Numbered from the stretch's first letter, positions 15,383-23,620 are shown. The stretch: DNA of 64,000 nucleotides from PALSA-612 sp963791225 (GCA_963791225.1 CAWBRV010000008.1:434001-498000), one strand, 5' to 3'. Made by a program: numbers and translations. The notes: generated by a model from the letters alone, not told the origin.

Positions 15383-15388
15383 TACAGT
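15383..15388 (+). promoter_or_regulatory. -10 hexamer TACAGT, leaderless-type, for the DUF4188 gene
   Basis: TACAGT ends 6 nt before the GTG at 15395. Confidence 0.55.
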
Positions 15389-15394
15389 CGGGCC

Positions 15395-15904
15395 GTGGCC
15401 ACCGCCGAACGTCGAACGGTCGATCTCTCCTCCTATCCCGATCTCGTCGTCATCTACCTCGGGCAGCGCGTGAACCGGCCGAAGGGGTTCTGGACGATGC
15501 TCAGGTTCGGGCCCGCGATCTCGAAAGCGGTTGACGCCAAGCCCGACGGTCTGCTCCTGCACGAGTCGATCGTCTGGGGCCTGTTCCCGCCGCACTTCGG
15601 GATGCGGCAGTACTGGCGCGACTTCGACTCGCTCGAGCGCTGGGCACGCTCTCTGCCGCACCAGGAGTGGTGGAAGAAGTTCCTGAAGGACACGGGTGGG
15701 ACGGGCTTCTGGCACGAGACGTACTTCATGCAGGGCGGCATGGAGGCCGTCTACGACGATCTGCCGAAGCTGCTCGGCCTGGCGGCGTTCGCCCCGGTCG
15801 AGCCTGCGCGCGGGCGCATGTTCGGGGCGCGCGGCAGAGCAGGACGCCAGGGTGCCGAGATCGCCGAGCCGGCGCTGGCGGAGGACGAACTGTACCCAAG
15901 CTAA
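15395..15904 (+). CDS. DUF4188 domain protein
   Basis: A 169-residue protein. DLVVIYLGQRVNRPKGFWTM, HFGMRQYWRDFDSLERWARS, HQEWWKKFLKDTGGTGFWHE and TYFMQGGMEAVYDDLPKLLG are characteristic of DUF4188, a heme-degrading-monooxygenase-like ferredoxin fold of unproven activity. Family similarity ends near residue 150; the last ~20 residues (GAEIAEPALAEDELYPS) look like read-out sequence. The upstream limit is set by the GTG with a -10 hexamer 6 nt before it. The following acetyltransferase frame begins without a normal start codon near this stop. Confidence 0.8.
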   Translation: MATAERRTVDLSSYPDLVVIYLGQRVNRPKGFWTMLRFGPAISKAVDAKPDGLLLHESIVWGLFPPHFGMRQYWRDFDSLERWARSLPHQEWWKKFLKDTGGTGFWHETYFMQGGMEAVYDDLPKLLGLAAFAPVEPARGRMFGARGRAGRQGAEIAEPALAEDELYPS

Positions 15905-16350
15905 CGCTTGTCGACGCGGAGCCCGAGGACGCGCGCGAGCTCTTCCTCGAGTACGCGGCGGCGCTCGGCGTCGACCTCTGCTTCCAGGGCTTCGATCGCG
16001 AGCTCGCCGGGCTGCCGGGCGATTACGCACGGCCCGCCGGGCGGCTGCTCGTCGCGCGCGTGGGCGGCAGGGCGGTGGGCTGCGTCGCGATGCGGCCGCT
16101 CGGCGAGGGCATGTGCGAGATGAAGCGCCTCTACGTTCGTCCCGAGCAGCGCGGCCGCGCGGTCGGGCGCTCCCTCGCCGTCGCCGTGATCGCAGCGGCC
16201 CGGGAGGAAGGCTACGAGCGGATGCGGCTCGACACGCTGCCGCAGATGGTCGAGGCCCAGCCGCTCTACGAGTCGCTCGGCTTCCGTGAGATCGAGCCGT
16301 ATTACGAGAGCCCCGTGCCGGGCACGCGGTTCCTCGGACTCGAGCTCTAG
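15892..16350 (+). CDS. GNAT-family N-acetyltransferase, start codon unclear
   Basis: The conserved part begins VPKLTLVDAEPEDARELF and has the GNAT acetyl-CoA loop VRPEQRGRAVGRSLAVAVI, preceded by EMKRLYV and followed by AQPLYESLGFREIEPYY, all in order, so the domain is intact. The problem is the start: the frame has no ATG, GTG or TTG between 15673 and the conserved region, and position 15892 is GTA. Options are a start at GTG 15667/15670 deep inside the DUF4188 gene, a -1 frameshift joining the two products, or a sequence error. Coordinates given mark the conserved domain. Substrate unknown. Confidence 0.6.
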   Translation, partial: VPKLTLVDAEPEDARELFLEYAAALGVDLCFQGFDRELAGLPGDYARPAGRLLVARVGGRAVGCVAMRPLGEGMCEMKRLYVRPEQRGRAVGRSLAVAVIAAAREEGYERMRLDTLPQMVEAQPLYESLGFREIEPYYESPVPGTRFLGLEL

Positions 16351-17486
16351 GGCTCGTAGGGCACGACGCGTTCGCCTTCACGCGCGTCGTTGCGGGCGAC
16401 GACCGCCGTCGCGGGCTCCGTGTCGGAGAGGTTCCGCGGCTGATGCGGGACGCCCGCCGGGATGAAGACGAAGTCGCCGGCCTCGGTCACGACGGTCTCC
16501 GCGAGTCCCGGCCCGTAGCGCGTCTCCACGCGGCCCGAGAGCTGATAGATCGCGGTCTCGTAGCCGTCGTGATAGTGGGTGTCGGCGACCCCGCCTGGAG
16601 GCACGACGATGTAGCTCATCGACAGGCCGGTCGAGCCGCAGACCTCCGCGGAGATGCCGATCGTGTAGCCGATCTGCTGGCGCTGCTGCTCCTCGCCGGC
16701 ACGGACGACGACGATGCCGGTCGCCGAAGGCGCCGCGTCTGATGGCTGCCAGATCCTGCCTTCCAACCCGTATGCGGGCTCTCGTTGAAGCGAAAGGAGC
16801 CCATCGAGCGAACACCACATCGTCTCGGCGGAAGTGGCCGCGTCGCGGGCATGCTCGTTCTGCGTGGGCGAGGGATCCGCGATCCAAGTCTGGTAGACGG
16901 CGGGATAGAGCTCGACTACGAGCGGAAGCTCCGGCGCGTCGAACGGCCAGACATGAAACCCTGAGCTCCGGAGGCGATGGAGCGCCTGCATGCCGCGAAG
17001 CGACGCCGGTCCGACCTGTCCGTTACCGACGAGCTGGAAGACCGACTTCGGCTGGAACCCACTTACGCGAAGCTCGAGCTCGGTTCTCCGGAAGCGCTTG
17101 TCCGGAGGCGGAGAACATCCTCTTTCCCGCCAGAAAGGAGCATCGGGTGCAGCCATCCACTGGTCCAGCCCGAGGCCACGCATCCGGTCGGTGAGGGTCT
17201 CTTCGGCGAGGTGTTTCCAAAGAGCGTCAACCGAGGCGATCCCCCGCTCGTCGAGGTACCACGTGGGCAGGGAGAACGCGAAGTCGAGACCGACGATCAT
17301 GCGCGGAGATTCGCTTGCCGCCGCAATCAGTTGGTTGACCACCTGGTCACGCGTATGGCCGCCTTCGAGGGAGACGATCCGGCCGTCAGCGATCTCCGCT
17401 TTCCAAATTGTCCTCCTCTGGACAGTGGGGCTCTTGCTTCCCGACCAGTCGACCACGATGACCCGGACGTCTGCGCTCTCGCTCAT
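16347..17486 (-). CDS. DUF429-cupin fusion protein
   Basis: A 379-residue two-domain protein. Residues ~8-260 (VIVVDWSGSKSP, IVGLDFAFSLPTWYLDERG, PLVVELYPAVYQTW) resemble DUF429, a predicted RNase-H-fold domain. Residues ~270-379 are a cupin with metal-ligand pattern THYHDGYETAIYQLSG and later GDFVFIPAGVPHQPRN. Cupins of this type are usually free-standing proteins of ~120 residues, so the join at about residue 268 is unusual. The DUF429 half is visibly less GC-rich than its neighbours, the cupin half is not, which suggests that a transferred DUF429 gene was fused to a resident cupin. ATG 17486 has a -10 hexamer 9 nt upstream. Confidence 0.7.
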   Translation of the reverse strand: MSESADVRVIVVDWSGSKSPTVQRRTIWKAEIADGRIVSLEGGHTRDQVVNQLIAAASESPRMIVGLDFAFSLPTWYLDERGIASVDALWKHLAEETLTDRMRGLGLDQWMAAPDAPFWRERGCSPPPDKRFRRTELELRVSGFQPKSVFQLVGNGQVGPASLRGMQALHRLRSSGFHVWPFDAPELPLVVELYPAVYQTWIADPSPTQNEHARDAATSAETMWCSLDGLLSLQREPAYGLEGRIWQPSDAAPSATGIVVVRAGEEQQRQQIGYTIGISAEVCGSTGLSMSYIVVPPGGVADTHYHDGYETAIYQLSGRVETRYGPGLAETVVTEAGDFVFIPAGVPHQPRNLSDTEPATAVVARNDAREGERVVPYEP

Positions 17487-17495
17487 CGTTCTCGG

Positions 17496-17501
17496 ATCGT
17501 A
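17496..17501 (-). promoter_or_regulatory. -10 hexamer TACGAT, leaderless-type, for the DUF429-cupin gene
   Basis: TACGAT on the minus strand ends 9 nt before the ATG at 17486. Confidence 0.5.
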
Positions 17502-17559
17502 AGCGTCCTCCGCCGAGCCCGACCGGTGCGGGCTAACTTCGGCTCCAAGTCTCACCTTG

Positions 17560-17587
17560 CCGTCGAAAGTCCTTGGACTTTCGACGG
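17560..17587 (-). terminator. Perfect 13-bp hairpin after htpX
   Basis: CCGTCGAAAGTCC (17560-17572) and GGACTTTCGACGG (17575-17587) are exact reverse complements with a 2-nt loop centre, starting 2 nt beyond the htpX stop. It looks like a terminator of the lemA-htpX unit; no U-tract follows. Confidence 0.7.
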
Positions 17588-17588
17588 A

Positions 17589-18506
17589 TTACTCCGGCGG
17601 CAGCGTGAATCCGCCGATCTGCTCGAGCTTCGCGATCCGGTCCTCGAGCGGCGGATGCGTGTCGAACATGCCGCCGAGGAGCCCGCGTGGGCCGACCGCC
17701 TTCCGCAGCGGGCCCTCGATGTAGAGGTGCGCCGTCGAGCGGCTCGTGTCCTTGATCTCGCGCGGGTCGTTCATCAGCTTGCGGAGCGCGAGCGCGAGGC
17801 CCTCAGCGTCACCGGAGATCTCGGCGCCGCCCGCGTCCGCGAGGTACTCACGGCGGCGGGAGATCGCGAGCTGGATGCCGACCGCGGCGAGCGGGGCCAG
17901 GATCAGCCCGACGATCCCGATCGCGAGGACTACCAGGTCGGCGGGGCTCGAGCTTCGCCGCCGGACGCCGCCGAAGAACATGATCCGGAGCGCGATGTCG
18001 GAGACCATGGCGATCACACCGACGAGGACCGCGACGAGCGTCATCAGGCGGACGTCCCGGTGCTGCACGTGCGCGAGCTCGTGGCTGATCACGCCCTCGA
18101 GCTCCCGCTCGTCCATCAGCTGCAGGAGTCCGGTCGTGACGCAGACGTAGGTGTTCTTCGCGTTGCGGCCGGCCGCGAACGCGTTCGGCGCGGGGTCGTC
18201 GACGATGCGCACCTCGGGCGTGGCCGGTAGGCCGGCGGCGATGGAGAGGTTCTCGACGATCCGGTAGAGCTCCGGCTGCTCCGCCTTCGTGACCGGCTTG
18301 GCGCCGGTGACGGCGGACACGACGCCCTGGGACAGGAACCAGGAAAAGAGTCCCCAGCCGATGCCGACGATGACGGCGAAGATCGCCGGCGCGGGCCCGT
18401 AGACGGCGTAGAGCGCCGCCGCGACGAGGCCGATCAGCAGCATGAAGAACGCGAGCAGCTCAGCGGTCGCGATGTAGTTGTGCCGGATCTGCTCTCTGAG
18501 AGTCAC
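17589..18506 (-). CDS. htpX: HtpX-like M48 membrane zinc metalloprotease
   Basis: A 305-residue membrane protease of the M48B family that degrades damaged membrane proteins. Two N-terminal membrane helices (residues ~15-65), then GLPATPEVRIVDDPAPNAFAAG, the zinc site SHELAHVQHRD (His142, Glu143, His146) and, after two more helices, the third-ligand region EYLADAGGAEIS. C-terminus STHPPLEDRI-like (FDTHPPLEDRIAKLEQIGG) is typical. GTG start. It lies downstream of lemA on the same strand, a common pairing, separated by a 169-bp highly structured spacer. Confidence 0.93.
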   Translation of the reverse strand: MTLREQIRHNYIATAELLAFFMLLIGLVAAALYAVYGPAPAIFAVIVGIGWGLFSWFLSQGVVSAVTGAKPVTKAEQPELYRIVENLSIAAGLPATPEVRIVDDPAPNAFAAGRNAKNTYVCVTTGLLQLMDERELEGVISHELAHVQHRDVRLMTLVAVLVGVIAMVSDIALRIMFFGGVRRRSSSPADLVVLAIGIVGLILAPLAAVGIQLAISRRREYLADAGGAEISGDAEGLALALRKLMNDPREIKDTSRSTAHLYIEGPLRKAVGPRGLLGGMFDTHPPLEDRIAKLEQIGGFTLPPE

Positions 18507-18654
18507 GCGCGTTCCTCACCGGCGGCGGCTCCGGGCCGGCGGAGCCGGCCCCCGCCGCCGACTGGCGCCGCTGGCGGCACGGTGCTCTCCGGCCCCGTAC
18601 TGCCCGTACTGTGACCTCCGGCTCCGCACCGCCAGCGGCGCCTGAGGAACGCGC
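18507..18654 (-). repeat. 148-bp folded intergenic element between lemA and htpX
   Basis: The ends GCGCGTTCCTCA (18507-18518) and TGAGGAACGCGC (18643-18654) are perfect inverted repeats. Inside, GGCGCCGCTGGCGG (18564-18577) pairs perfectly with CCGCCAGCGGCGCC (18629-18642), and a further GGCGGCGG/CCGCCGCC hairpin with inner GGGCCGG/CCGGCCC sits at 18521-18559. The RNA would form a three-way junction. No reading frame is evident in it. Confidence 0.7.
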
Positions 18655-18675
18655 GATTGGCGCATGCGAACACGT

Positions 18676-19233
18676 TTAGGTGGTAGTCGAAACCTGCGGC
18701 GTTACGCGCTCGGAGTCCTGCGCCGAGAAGAACTCGCGGGCGCGGAAGCCGAGCATCCCCGCGTAGAGCAGCGCCGGGAAGCTCTGGATCGCGGAGTTGT
18801 ACGTCTGGACGACCGAGTTGTAGTACCGGCGCGCGGCGGCGATCTTGTCCTCGGTGTCCGTGAGCTCCGTCTGCAGCTCCTGGAAGTTCTCGGTGGCGCG
18901 GAGCTGCGGGTAGTTCTCGGCGACGGCGAACAGCTTCCCCATCGCGCCGGTCAGCTGGTCGCTCGCGGCCGCCGTCGCTGCCGGGCCGCCGCCGCCCTGA
19001 ACCGCCGCCCGCGCCTGCGTGATCTCGTCGAAGAGACCGCGCTCGTGCGACGCGTAGCCCTTGACGGCCTCGACGAGGTTCGGGATCAGGTCGTTCCGCC
19101 GTTTCAGCTGGACGTCGATGTTCGACCACCCCGCCTGGGTCTCGTTCCGCAGCCGCACCAGATGGTTGAACGCGAGCGCGAGGAGCAGCAGCAGGACGAC
19201 GACGACCACGATGACGACGATCAGGACGACCAT
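18676..19233 (-). CDS. lemA: LemA family protein
   Basis: A 185-residue membrane-anchored protein: N-terminal helix VVLIVVIVVVVVLLLLLALA, then FNHLVRLRNETQAGWSNIDV, LKRRNDLIPNLVEAVKGYASHE and YNSAIQSFPALLYAGMLGFR, all hallmarks of LemA. The middle is long helical/coiled-coil. Function in the family is poorly defined; the pairing with htpX points to envelope stress. Start ATG 19233 is preceded by CATAGT 6 nt upstream, close to the leaderless pattern but with C in the first position. Confidence 0.92.
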   Translation of the reverse strand: MVVLIVVIVVVVVLLLLLALAFNHLVRLRNETQAGWSNIDVQLKRRNDLIPNLVEAVKGYASHERGLFDEITQARAAVQGGGGPAATAAASDQLTGAMGKLFAVAENYPQLRATENFQELQTELTDTEDKIAAARRYYNSVVQTYNSAIQSFPALLYAGMLGFRAREFFSAQDSERVTPQVSTTT

Positions 19234-19347
19234 GCCTCAACTATGCCGTGCGCCCCGGCCGTGGGCGCGAGGAACCCGACGCTCGACCCGCAGCCGTCGC
19301 GCCGCTGTTAGCGCCGTATTACCGGCCTCTGGCGTCATTCGGCCTCC

Positions 19348-20817
19348 ATGCGTGAAGGAACCATGCTCGCGAAGGCCGTCGGACGCCTTCCTCGATCGTG
19401 TCGTTGGGCGGCATCGGCCACGCTCGTGTTCGCCGTGGTGTGGACGGCGGCAGGCGTGGGCGATCAGGCACACGCGTCGGGCCAGGTGCCCGAGTTCACG
19501 GTCGCTTCCGATCAGGGGATCGTCGGGAGCTTCGGAGGGTTCGGGGCGCAGCTCAACCAGCATCTGTACGCGAAGATCAGCGGGCCGCCGCCCAATCTGC
19601 CGAACCTCGAGGCGAAGGTGGTCGGGCTCGGGCCGCAGTTCGTGCGCGTGTTCTTCAACACCACCGAGTGGACGTTCCCGGACCGGATGGCGTCGTTCGT
19701 CCGCACCGTCGAGCTCGCCCAGCGAGCGCAGGCGCAGATCAACATCACCTGGCAGGGCGGCGGTTTTGCCTTTTCGATGGCGAACATGCCTCGGTTCGCG
19801 GATGTGCTCGCCGACCTCCTCGCCAACCGGGGCATCAGCTCGCTCTGGGTCACGCTGTTCAACGAGCCGAACTCGACGCGGCTGACGCTCACGCAGTACG
19901 AGCAGGTCTACCGGGCGCTCGACGGGGCTTTGAGGGATCGTGGAGTGCGCGACCGTGTCCACTTCATGGGCGGCGATCTGGTCGGGACGATCAGTCCGCT
20001 CGGGCAGTCGCAGGTCGACTGGTTCAGCTACATGGCGAGCAAGATGGGCGACCTGCTGGACGCCTGGTCGGTCCACGTGTACTGGGACTTCTGGGACCCC
20101 GGCAAGATCGACCGCCGCCTGCGGGCGGAGGTACGGACCATCTTCAGCGCGATCCCGGCCGGAGAGCGCCGTCCGCTGTACGTGACGGAGTTCGGTGTGC
20201 GCGGCATCCCGACGCTCGAGGGCGAGATCACGACGTCGCCGGGCCTCTGGCCGGACGGGACGGCGCTCGAGGCGACGACGGCGGCAGCGTTCGAGGAGGG
20301 TTGGTTCATGGTCCGCGCCATGCAGGTGGGGTTCTCGGGCCTGGCAAAGTGGGACCTGTACCCGGCCCAGTACGACAACGGGAAGGGTGACTACTCGGTG
20401 ATCGGTCCGTCCGACCAGGGCTGGCCGCTCCGGCCGATCTACCGGCTGCTGCAACTGTTGACGGTGACGACGGAGCCGCGAGGAGGGCAGATCGTCGAGG
20501 TCGTCCCGGCCGCGGGTGCCGATCCGAAGAAGCTCTTGACGGCGTACGTCTCGCCGGCGGGAGGCCTCACGGTCGTGGGCCTCGACGTCGACGGCGGCGT
20601 CATCGAAGGGACTTCGAACGGCCCGGTCTCCTACAACGTGGCCGGGCTCCCGCCGAACACGCTGTTCCGGCTCCTGCTCTGGAACGGTGACGGAAACGGC
20701 ACCAACCTGGAGATCGGGTTCCTGGACAGCGGACCGTCCGGGTCGATCCAGTTCTCGGCCCCGCTCCATGCCGTCTTCGCCCTCACGGACACGTCGCTCG
20801 GGCGCCTGCCGTGGTGA
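19348..20817 (+). CDS. Secreted clan GH-A glycoside hydrolase-like protein
   Basis: A 489-residue protein with a signal peptide (hydrophobic ASATLVFAVVWTAAGVG then an AHASG cleavage region near residue 43). The central (b/a)8-type domain has LFNEPN with the expected acid/base Glu173 and LYVTEFGV with the nucleophile Glu281, plus the aromatic HVYWDFWDP loop. C-terminal ~90 residues form a b-rich domain (GGLTVVGLDVDGG... LFRLLLWNGDG). Family number cannot be assigned by eye; GH39/GH5-like and GH79-like enzymes are candidates. ATG 19363, after GAAGGA, is an alternative start. Only 7 bp overlap separates it from the solute-binding protein gene, suggesting joint expression and possibly a shared sugar substrate. 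Confidence 0.75.
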   Translation: MREGTMLAKAVGRLPRSCRWAASATLVFAVVWTAAGVGDQAHASGQVPEFTVASDQGIVGSFGGFGAQLNQHLYAKISGPPPNLPNLEAKVVGLGPQFVRVFFNTTEWTFPDRMASFVRTVELAQRAQAQINITWQGGGFAFSMANMPRFADVLADLLANRGISSLWVTLFNEPNSTRLTLTQYEQVYRALDGALRDRGVRDRVHFMGGDLVGTISPLGQSQVDWFSYMASKMGDLLDAWSVHVYWDFWDPGKIDRRLRAEVRTIFSAIPAGERRPLYVTEFGVRGIPTLEGEITTSPGLWPDGTALEATTAAAFEEGWFMVRAMQVGFSGLAKWDLYPAQYDNGKGDYSVIGPSDQGWPLRPIYRLLQLLTVTTEPRGGQIVEVVPAAGADPKKLLTAYVSPAGGLTVVGLDVDGGVIEGTSNGPVSYNVAGLPPNTLFRLLLWNGDGNGTNLEIGFLDSGPSGSIQFSAPLHAVFALTDTSLGRLPW

Positions 20818-22166
20818 GCAAGCTGAACAGGGCCGACTTCCTCCGGCGCGCCGGCACGGCGGCGGCTACGGTCGCGGTCGCCGGCGCGGGGGCTCCCGGC
20901 GTGTTCGCCGGCCCGCACAGGTACTCGCGCCGCGCGCTCAAGGGCAGCCTGTCCGTCGTCCAGTGGGAGCACGTCGTGCCCGCGTACGACTCCTGGTTCG
21001 ACAACTGGGCCACCACCTGGGGCCAGGCGAACGACGTCGACGTCAACGTCGACCACGTCGACTACACGACGCTCGCGGCTCTGGCCGCGAAGGAGGCGCG
21101 CACGAAGCGCGGCCACGACATCTTCGGCTTTCTGTCTCCGCCCGCGGCCTACCAGGACCAGGTGATCGACCACGGCGCGATCGTCAGCCAGATCGAGAGC
21201 CGGGTCGGCTCGTACGGCGACCTCGGGTACAGGAGCACGTACAACCCGAAGACGAACACGTACTTCGGCGTCTCCGACTCCTATGTCCCCGATCCACTGA
21301 TCTGGCGATTCGACCTCTGGAACGCGATCGGCGAATCACCCGCGACCTGGGATCACGTGCGGGCCGCGGCGCCGCAGCTGAAGGCGGCGGGGCACCCGAT
21401 CGGGATCGGGCAGTCGAACGAGCTGGATTCGACCATGGCGTTGACGGCGTTCATGCTCTGCTTCGGCTCCCAGATCCAGGACGAATCGGGCGCCCTTACG
21501 ATCGGCAGCAAGCGCACCGTCGAGGCCGTGCAGTTCATGGCCGATCTGTACAGGCTCGGCGAGGACGAGCAGATCTTCGGCTGGAACCCGGCGTCCAACA
21601 ACGCGTTCCTCCTGGGCGGCAGCGGGTCGATGATCCTGAACGCGATCTCGGCGGTCCGCACGGCCGACAACCTGCAGCTCCCGTTCGCGAACGATCTCCG
21701 GATCTGGCCGATCCCGGGCGGGCCGGCGGGCAGGCTCGGGCTCCCGCAGTACACCAGCGTCTACTCGATCTGGAGGTTCTCGAAGAACGTCGACGCTGCC
21801 GAGAGGTTCATCGCCGATCTTTGCGCCGGCTACGAGCAGGCGACGCTCGCGTCGAACCTGTTCAACTTCCCGAGCTTCCCCGGGGCCTTCCCGCTCAAGC
21901 AGATCTACAAGGCCGCGGCGGCCGACACGCACCGGCCACGCGGGAAGTACAGCATCCTCACGACGATCGCGGCGAAATACACGCGCAACGTCGGCTACCC
22001 GGGCTACGCGAGCGCCGCCGTTGACGACGTGCTCGGCCAGTACCTGATCCCACAGATGTTCGCCAGGGTCTCGCAGGGGAAGATGAGCGCGGCAGACTCG
22101 GTGCGCTCCACCGCAACCCAGATGAAGCAGATCTGGGCACGGCGGAAGGCCGCCGGAAAGATCTAG
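20811..22166 (+). CDS. Tat-type extracellular solute-binding protein (ABC family 1)
   Basis: A 451-residue substrate-binding protein. The N-terminus RADFLRRAGTAAATVAVAGA is a twin-arginine-like signal. The mature part has the family-1 pattern: LSVVQWEHVVPAYDSWFDNW, an AKEARTKRGHDIF segment, AFLLGGSGSMILNAIS, and FSKNVDAAERFIADLC. Such proteins bind sugars or oligosaccharides. No permease or ATPase gene lies nearby, so it is an orphan that must use a transporter encoded elsewhere or act with the overlapping glycosidase gene. GTG 20811 or GTG 20814 could be the start. Confidence 0.82.
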   Translation: MVSKLNRADFLRRAGTAAATVAVAGAGAPGVFAGPHRYSRRALKGSLSVVQWEHVVPAYDSWFDNWATTWGQANDVDVNVDHVDYTTLAALAAKEARTKRGHDIFGFLSPPAAYQDQVIDHGAIVSQIESRVGSYGDLGYRSTYNPKTNTYFGVSDSYVPDPLIWRFDLWNAIGESPATWDHVRAAAPQLKAAGHPIGIGQSNELDSTMALTAFMLCFGSQIQDESGALTIGSKRTVEAVQFMADLYRLGEDEQIFGWNPASNNAFLLGGSGSMILNAISAVRTADNLQLPFANDLRIWPIPGGPAGRLGLPQYTSVYSIWRFSKNVDAAERFIADLCAGYEQATLASNLFNFPSFPGAFPLKQIYKAAAADTHRPRGKYSILTTIAAKYTRNVGYPGYASAAVDDVLGQYLIPQMFARVSQGKMSAADSVRSTATQMKQIWARRKAAGKI

Positions 22167-22238
22167 CTGACGCTGACCCGGGGAGACGCAGGTATCGGCG
22201 CGGCCGTCGTGCTGGCTGCGCACGTCCCCACTGCCGCG

Positions 22239-22721
22239 TCAGATCGTCTTGAACTGCTCGAACGGCTGCTTGCAGCTCTCGCAGTAGCGGATCGAGCGGC
22301 ACGGGGTCGGGCCGAAGAGGTTGTCGAGCCGCGTCTTCGTCGAGTTGCAGTACGGGCAGCGGAACCCTTTGCCGAGCTGGACGAGGGTCGGCGGCGCCGC
22401 CTCACGCGGAGCCGGAGGCGCGAAGCCGGCGGCGCGGAGCTTCTCGCGACCCTCGGGCGTGATCCGATCCGTCGACCACGAGTCGTCGAGGATCACCTCG
22501 ACGTCGGGCTCGGCACCGAGCTCGGCGACCTTCGCGGCCATCCGGTCGCGCATCACCTCGAGGGCCGGGCAGCCGAGGAACGTGGGCGTGAACTCGACGT
22601 GCACGCGGTCGCCGTCGACCTGAACGTCGCGGACGACGCCGAGGTCGACGAGCGAGACGACAGGGATCTCGGGGTCCTCGACCTCTTCGAGCGCTGCCCA
22701 GACCTGCTCTGCTGTCACCAC
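22239..22721 (-). CDS. paaD: Phenylacetyl-CoA epoxidase assembly protein PaaD
   Basis: A 160-residue DUF59-type protein. WAALEEVEDPEIPVVSLVDL and the TPTFLGCPALEVM segment are the FeS-assembly (MIP18/SufT-like) core; the C-terminus holds a zinc-ribbon-like FRCPYCNSTKT...YCESCKQPFEQF, which is specific to PaaD. It matures the iron centre or FeS cluster of the multicomponent oxygenase. Last gene of paaABCD, 7 bp after paaC; GTG at 22721 or 22718. Confidence 0.92.
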   Translation of the reverse strand: MVTAEQVWAALEEVEDPEIPVVSLVDLGVVRDVQVDGDRVHVEFTPTFLGCPALEVMRDRMAAKVAELGAEPDVEVILDDSWSTDRITPEGREKLRAAGFAPPAPREAAPPTLVQLGKGFRCPYCNSTKTRLDNLFGPTPCRSIRYCESCKQPFEQFKTI

Positions 22722-22728
22722 CGGGCGG

Positions 22729-23370
22729 TCACCACGTCGCGCCCGCCACGGATCGCCGCACCATCGTCATCTCGTCCCAGAGGGCCGGCCACTCGTCGAC
22801 GTGGCTGCCTCGCTCGAGACCTTGCAACACAGTGTTGCTTGGGAGAACGAGGCCGAAGCGGGCGGCCAGTGCGGGGCGGAGGTCGTCGTCCAGCATCGCC
22901 ACCGCATAAGGCCACAGCTCGTCGACCGCCTCGCGGTAGCGAGGCTCGTCGCGGAGCCGCTCGGCCCACATCTGCGCGTGGAGGCGGTGGTACACCTCCT
23001 CGCGGTCGATCTTCGCCGCCAGGCCCGCGGCGGCCGGGTCGTCGGAGGCCTTGAGCCGCTCGATCCGCAGCTCGTCGGCCGCCTCGTAGAGGACATGCCG
23101 CGCGATCGTGCGCGCCCAGTCGGGGACGAAGCGGAGCTGGACGAGCGGCGCGCAGCGGTACTCCTCCGGCGGCCTGTTGAGTGCGAGCGCGTCCGCGTCG
23201 TCCGTGAGCAGGCCGTAGAGCGCGCGTGCATGGCCGATCTCGTTTTGCGCGATCGACGAGAAGGCGACGTCCTCCTCCAGCACCGGCGCGATGCCGGTCC
23301 ACTCGGAGTTCCGCCAGCCGAGGACGAGCTCGTCGTCAGCGATCGCCAGGAGCAGTGCGGGCTCGTTCAC
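22729..23370 (-). CDS. paaC: Phenylacetyl-CoA epoxidase subunit PaaC
   Basis: A 213-residue ferritin-like structural subunit of the ring-1,2-phenylacetyl-CoA epoxidase. DDELVLGWRNSEWTGIAPVLEEDVAFSSI and AQNEIGHARALYGLL are PaaC signatures; the subunit lacks its own active di-iron site in the family and scaffolds PaaA. It overlaps paaB by 35 bp, indicating tight coupling. Confidence 0.93.
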   Translation of the reverse strand: MNEPALLLAIADDELVLGWRNSEWTGIAPVLEEDVAFSSIAQNEIGHARALYGLLTDDADALALNRPPEEYRCAPLVQLRFVPDWARTIARHVLYEAADELRIERLKASDDPAAAGLAAKIDREEVYHRLHAQMWAERLRDEPRYREAVDELWPYAVAMLDDDLRPALAARFGLVLPSNTVLQGLERGSHVDEWPALWDEMTMVRRSVAGATW

Positions 23371-23620
23371 GTGCCTCCTTCAGCTTGACCTTGAGGGAGT
23401 AGCCGTCGACCCGGTGGTAGTTCCGGCCCAGCTCGTCCGGGAAGTCGTCGATCTCGTGGATCGCGTCGCGCGGGACGACCCAGAGCGCGGCCGACTCGCC
23501 GCGGCGGCCGTACTGCTCGTGCGCGTAGGCCTCCGCGAACGCCAGGTCGGGCGCGACGACGGAGCCGGCGTGCTCGAACGCCTGGCCCTTCCGCTCCCGC
23601 CTGAAGACTTCGAAGATCAC
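23336..23620 (-). CDS. paaB: Phenylacetyl-CoA epoxidase subunit PaaB
   Basis: A 94-residue PaaB: VIFEVFRRERKGQAFEHAGS, ALAFAEAYAHEQYGRR-like middle (DLAFAEAYAHEQYGRRGES) and LWVVPRDAIHEID. It bridges PaaAC units in the complex. The GTG at 23620 overlaps the stop of paaA (GTGA). A much longer in-frame extension upstream is an out-of-frame shadow of paaA. Confidence 0.93.
   Translation of the reverse strand: MIFEVFRRERKGQAFEHAGSVVAPDLAFAEAYAHEQYGRRGESAALWVVPRDAIHEIDDFPDELGRNYHRVDGYSLKVKLKEARERARTAPGDR

Noticed and set aside
15160..15402. 80-codon minus-strand ORF overlapping the selenoprotein region
   Set aside because: Ser/Arg-rich out-of-frame shadow; the Rdx-like frame lies one register away and is the only one with family similarity and a promoter.
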